Of a DNA stretch of 14,650 bases, positions 12,768-14,650 are shown one piece after another. Position numbers and translations under genes: made by a program. Each line of letters opens with the position of its first letter. Position 1 is the stretch's first letter. This DNA is from an uncultured Flavobacteriales bacterium. Lineage in GTDB: Bacteria > Bacteroidota > Bacteroidia > Palsa-965. Location of the stretch: contig CALJIF010000085.1 in assembly GCA_937974275.1 (NCBI GenBank), positions 1 through 14,650 on the forward strand. Direction: 5' to 3'. The notes below the pieces were generated by a model. The model had not been told where the DNA came from. It did no database searches and was given only the letters and a program-made list of their open reading frames with translations.

Positions 12768-14473
12768 TGAAAGATACGTTTGTACAACGTTGTAATTTAA
12801 TTAGTGCAGCCTGCATTGCAATTTATGCAGCAGGTTTATCTGTTGACGTCATCGATGTTGACGCTGCACAATATGCTGCTATTTCGCGGGAACTACTCAG
12901 CTCCGATAATTGGCTCGAAATAACCACACGGCATCGCGATTATCTTGACAAACCTCCTTTGCTTTTTTGGTTGTCGGCATTTTCCATGAAATTGTTGGGT
13001 GTTTCGAACGTAGCTTATAAACTGCCGTCATTTCTGTTTGGTGTATTAGGCATTTTCAGCACCGCAAAATTGGGCGCATTATTATACGACAGAAGAACAG
13101 GTGCGTTGGCTGGTTTGATGGCAGCAACGGGGCTCTCGGTGTTTATTATGTTCCAGGATATTCGAACTGATACGCTTTTATTCGGAACGGTCACTTTCGC
13201 GATTTGGCAAATTTATCTGTATCTGAAATCGAAGAATATTTGGTCGCTGGTATTAGGCTTTTCCGGTGTTGGTTTGGCTATGTTATCAAAAGGTCCGTTA
13301 GGCTTGGTAATGCCGGCTATGGCGTTATCTGCCGACTTCCTCTATAAACGGCAATGGAGAAATTTTTTACGTTGGCAATGGTTAGTAGGATTGGTAATAG
13401 TCGCATTAATCTTATTACCCATGAGTATCGGTTTATACAATCAGTTTGATCTGCATCCCGAGAAAATGGTGAATGGAAATACCGGCGTATCCGGATTACG
13501 ATTTTTTTATTGGACGCAAAGCTTCGGAAGAATTACCGGGGAAAGTGATTGGGGAACGAAATATGACAACGGAGCCGGACCATTTTTCTTTACTCATACC
13601 TTTTTGTGGGTTTTCCTTCCATGGTCAGTCTTAACGTTGTTTGCATTATTAAAGTCCGGAATTATTCTGGTACGCTCGCGTTTCCGTGAAGGCTTTTTAC
13701 CTGAGCTCATATCATTCGGTGGATTCGTCCTGATTTTTCTTGCGTTGTCTGCATCCAAATACAAGTTACCACATTATATCTATGTTCTAGTTCCATTAGC
13801 GGCAATACTTAGCGCACGTTTTTATCTGGTGGAAATGCAATCAAGAAAGCGTCCGGCGCTCGTTCGTCTGATCAATACATATTTCGTTATCGCAGGAATT
13901 GCACTTGTAATGATTCCCGCTGTGATTCTACTTTTTGTATTTCCTGAAAACACCGGTTGGATGTGGATGATTTTCGCAGTGTTTACACTTGCAGCTGTTT
14001 TTGTGCTTTGGAAAGAGAAAAGTGTGCTTACTGCACTGTGTTTCGTCCTTTTGAATTGTTATGCAATCGGTAATCTTCATTTTTATCCGAAATTATTGAC
14101 TTATCAATCAGGTTCTGTAGCCGGGACGCTTATAGCTTCTGATCCATCGAGATGTGAAAATTTGTTTTTGGTTAATCCATTATATGAATATTCTGTAGAG
14201 TTTAATTCGGGGATAATTCCGCAACATATTTATCCTGATTCTTCAGGTTATTCCACATTGATGAAAAGCCGCGATTGCGCCTGGTTGTATGTAGATCAGG
14301 AGGGTTACGATCGTTTATACCCTATGATAAAAGACTATGTGAAACGCTCGCAGAAGTTGGAACACTTTGCTGTACAGTTTTTGACACCTGAGTTTTTGAA
14401 TTCTACTACAAGAACAACGCGTGTTTCGACGCGTTACCTGTTATTGTTCGATCCCGGTAAAACGGAAAAGTAG
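12767..14473 (+). CDS. ArnT/PMT-like membrane glycosyltransferase
   Basis: This polytopic protein has 568 residues and roughly ten to thirteen hydrophobic segments, followed by a soluble C-terminal region (about 440-568) likely on the periplasmic side. It resembles the PMT_2/ArnT (GT83-like) family, which moves sugars from polyprenyl-phosphate donors onto lipid A or proteins. Family marks are the first-loop acidic residue in VDAAQYAAISRELL (31-44), DKPPLLFWLSAFSMKLLG (61-78) and QDIRTDTLLFG (130-140). SKYKLPHYIYVLVPL, in the second half, fits the long periplasmic loop/TM region of ArnT. The usual Asp-Glu pair in the first loop is Asp-Ala here (D32-A33), so the acceptor chemistry may differ. 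The start overlaps the E1 stop by one base (TAATG), a tight coupling with no obvious pathway link. The end overlaps a convergent reading frame by 40 bases. Confidence 0.84.
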   Translation: MKDTFVQRCNLISAACIAIYAAGLSVDVIDVDAAQYAAISRELLSSDNWLEITTRHRDYLDKPPLLFWLSAFSMKLLGVSNVAYKLPSFLFGVLGIFSTAKLGALLYDRRTGALAGLMAATGLSVFIMFQDIRTDTLLFGTVTFAIWQIYLYLKSKNIWSLVLGFSGVGLAMLSKGPLGLVMPAMALSADFLYKRQWRNFLRWQWLVGLVIVALILLPMSIGLYNQFDLHPEKMVNGNTGVSGLRFFYWTQSFGRITGESDWGTKYDNGAGPFFFTHTFLWVFLPWSVLTLFALLKSGIILVRSRFREGFLPELISFGGFVLIFLALSASKYKLPHYIYVLVPLAAILSARFYLVEMQSRKRPALVRLINTYFVIAGIALVMIPAVILLFVFPENTGWMWMIFAVFTLAAVFVLWKEKSVLTALCFVLLNCYAIGNLHFYPKLLTYQSGSVAGTLIASDPSRCENLFLVNPLYEYSVEFNSGIIPQHIYPDSSGYSTLMKSRDCAWLYVDQEGYDRLYPMIKDYVKRSQKLEHFAVQFLTPEFLNSTTRTTRVSTRYLLLFDPGKTEK

Positions 14474-14649
14474 TTTTTAAATCGAACCATTGCTTTTTGG
14501 TTGGCTTCAGTTTGCAGCGATAGTTTCACTCGCTCTTTTTCTGCAGCTGTAAGGTGCCAGCTCAGTGAAATATCTTTTCCCGGATTTCGTTCCAAACAAA
14601 ACTCAATGGATTCAACAGGTATATTAAAGTCTTGCTGAATTCCTTGCAT
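14434..14649 (-). CDS. Hypothetical protein, small or truncated by the window edge
   Basis: An open frame of 71 residues runs in from the right edge. The ATG at 14649 is the first base triplet available, and the frame may well continue beyond the window, so the true start is unknown. The composition is that of a soluble protein (SIEFCLERNPGKDISLSWHL, then a charged helix AAEKERVKLSLQTEANQK). It is the only substantial frame after the glycosyltransferase stop. No family is recognised. It overlaps the glycosyltransferase 3' end by 40 bases tail to tail, and no terminator is visible between the two. Confidence 0.5.
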   Translation of the reverse strand: MQGIQQDFNIPVESIEFCLERNPGKDISLSWHLTAAEKERVKLSLQTEANQKAMVRFKNYFSVLPGSNNNR

Positions 14650-14650
14650 T

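Overview
The window looks like chromosomal DNA of a member of the Bacteroidota, most likely a flavobacterial, sphingobacterial or chitinophagal lineage. The evidence is threefold. The coding density is high at moderate GC. The gene content is typical of the phylum: a DUF6089-type outer-membrane protein, a DUF5011 lipoprotein, an alpha/beta-fused 2-oxoacid dehydrogenase E1 and a SUI1-like factor. Several genes are preceded by the phylum-specific promoter pattern (TTG/TTTG, about 19-21 bases, TAnnTTTG) instead of a sigma70 -35/-10 pair, and Shine-Dalgarno sequences are weak throughout.

Layout: (1) 3-4287, plus strand: the C-terminal end of a probable outer-membrane beta-barrel protein, then bioF, bioD and bioA, and a Vut_1/YhhQ-family vitamin or queuosine-precursor transporter whose start overlaps the bioA stop. 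The three bio genes carry pimeloyl-thioester to dethiobiotin; bioB is not in the window. (2) 4288-6198: xerD (minus) diverges from aroQ (plus), which is followed by an unrecognised two-TM protein. (3) 6195-9053, minus strand: a SUI1/YciH-like factor and a class III CoA-transferase (TAATG coupled), then a DUF6089-type protein with its own promoter and a GNAT acetyltransferase with a TTG start. (4) 9067-10712: three short lipoprotein genes with strong lineage-type promoters, intrinsic terminators and what look like optimised codons, suggesting abundant envelope proteins. Two of them are Ala/Asp/Ser/Thr/Lys-rich paralogue-like proteins with repeats. (5) 10770-14473, plus strand: the fused E1 alpha/beta of a pyruvate or branched-chain 2-oxoacid dehydrogenase, TAATG-coupled to an ArnT/PMT-like membrane glycosyltransferase, convergent with an edge-truncated or small hypothetical gene.

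Most of the window is ordinary housekeeping sequence. No CRISPR array, rRNA, tRNA, insertion sequence, prophage or defence system is visible. The parts most worth a second look are the pair of small alanine-rich lipoproteins, which could be functional analogues of Braun's lipoprotein (inference). Also notable are the perfect inverted repeats in both gaps of the biotin cluster, a 14-bp perfect palindrome holding the -33 element of one lipoprotein promoter in its loop, and the bioA-transporter coupling. No stretch above 300 bases lacks a gene; the longest non-coding gap is the divergent promoter region 9780-9937.
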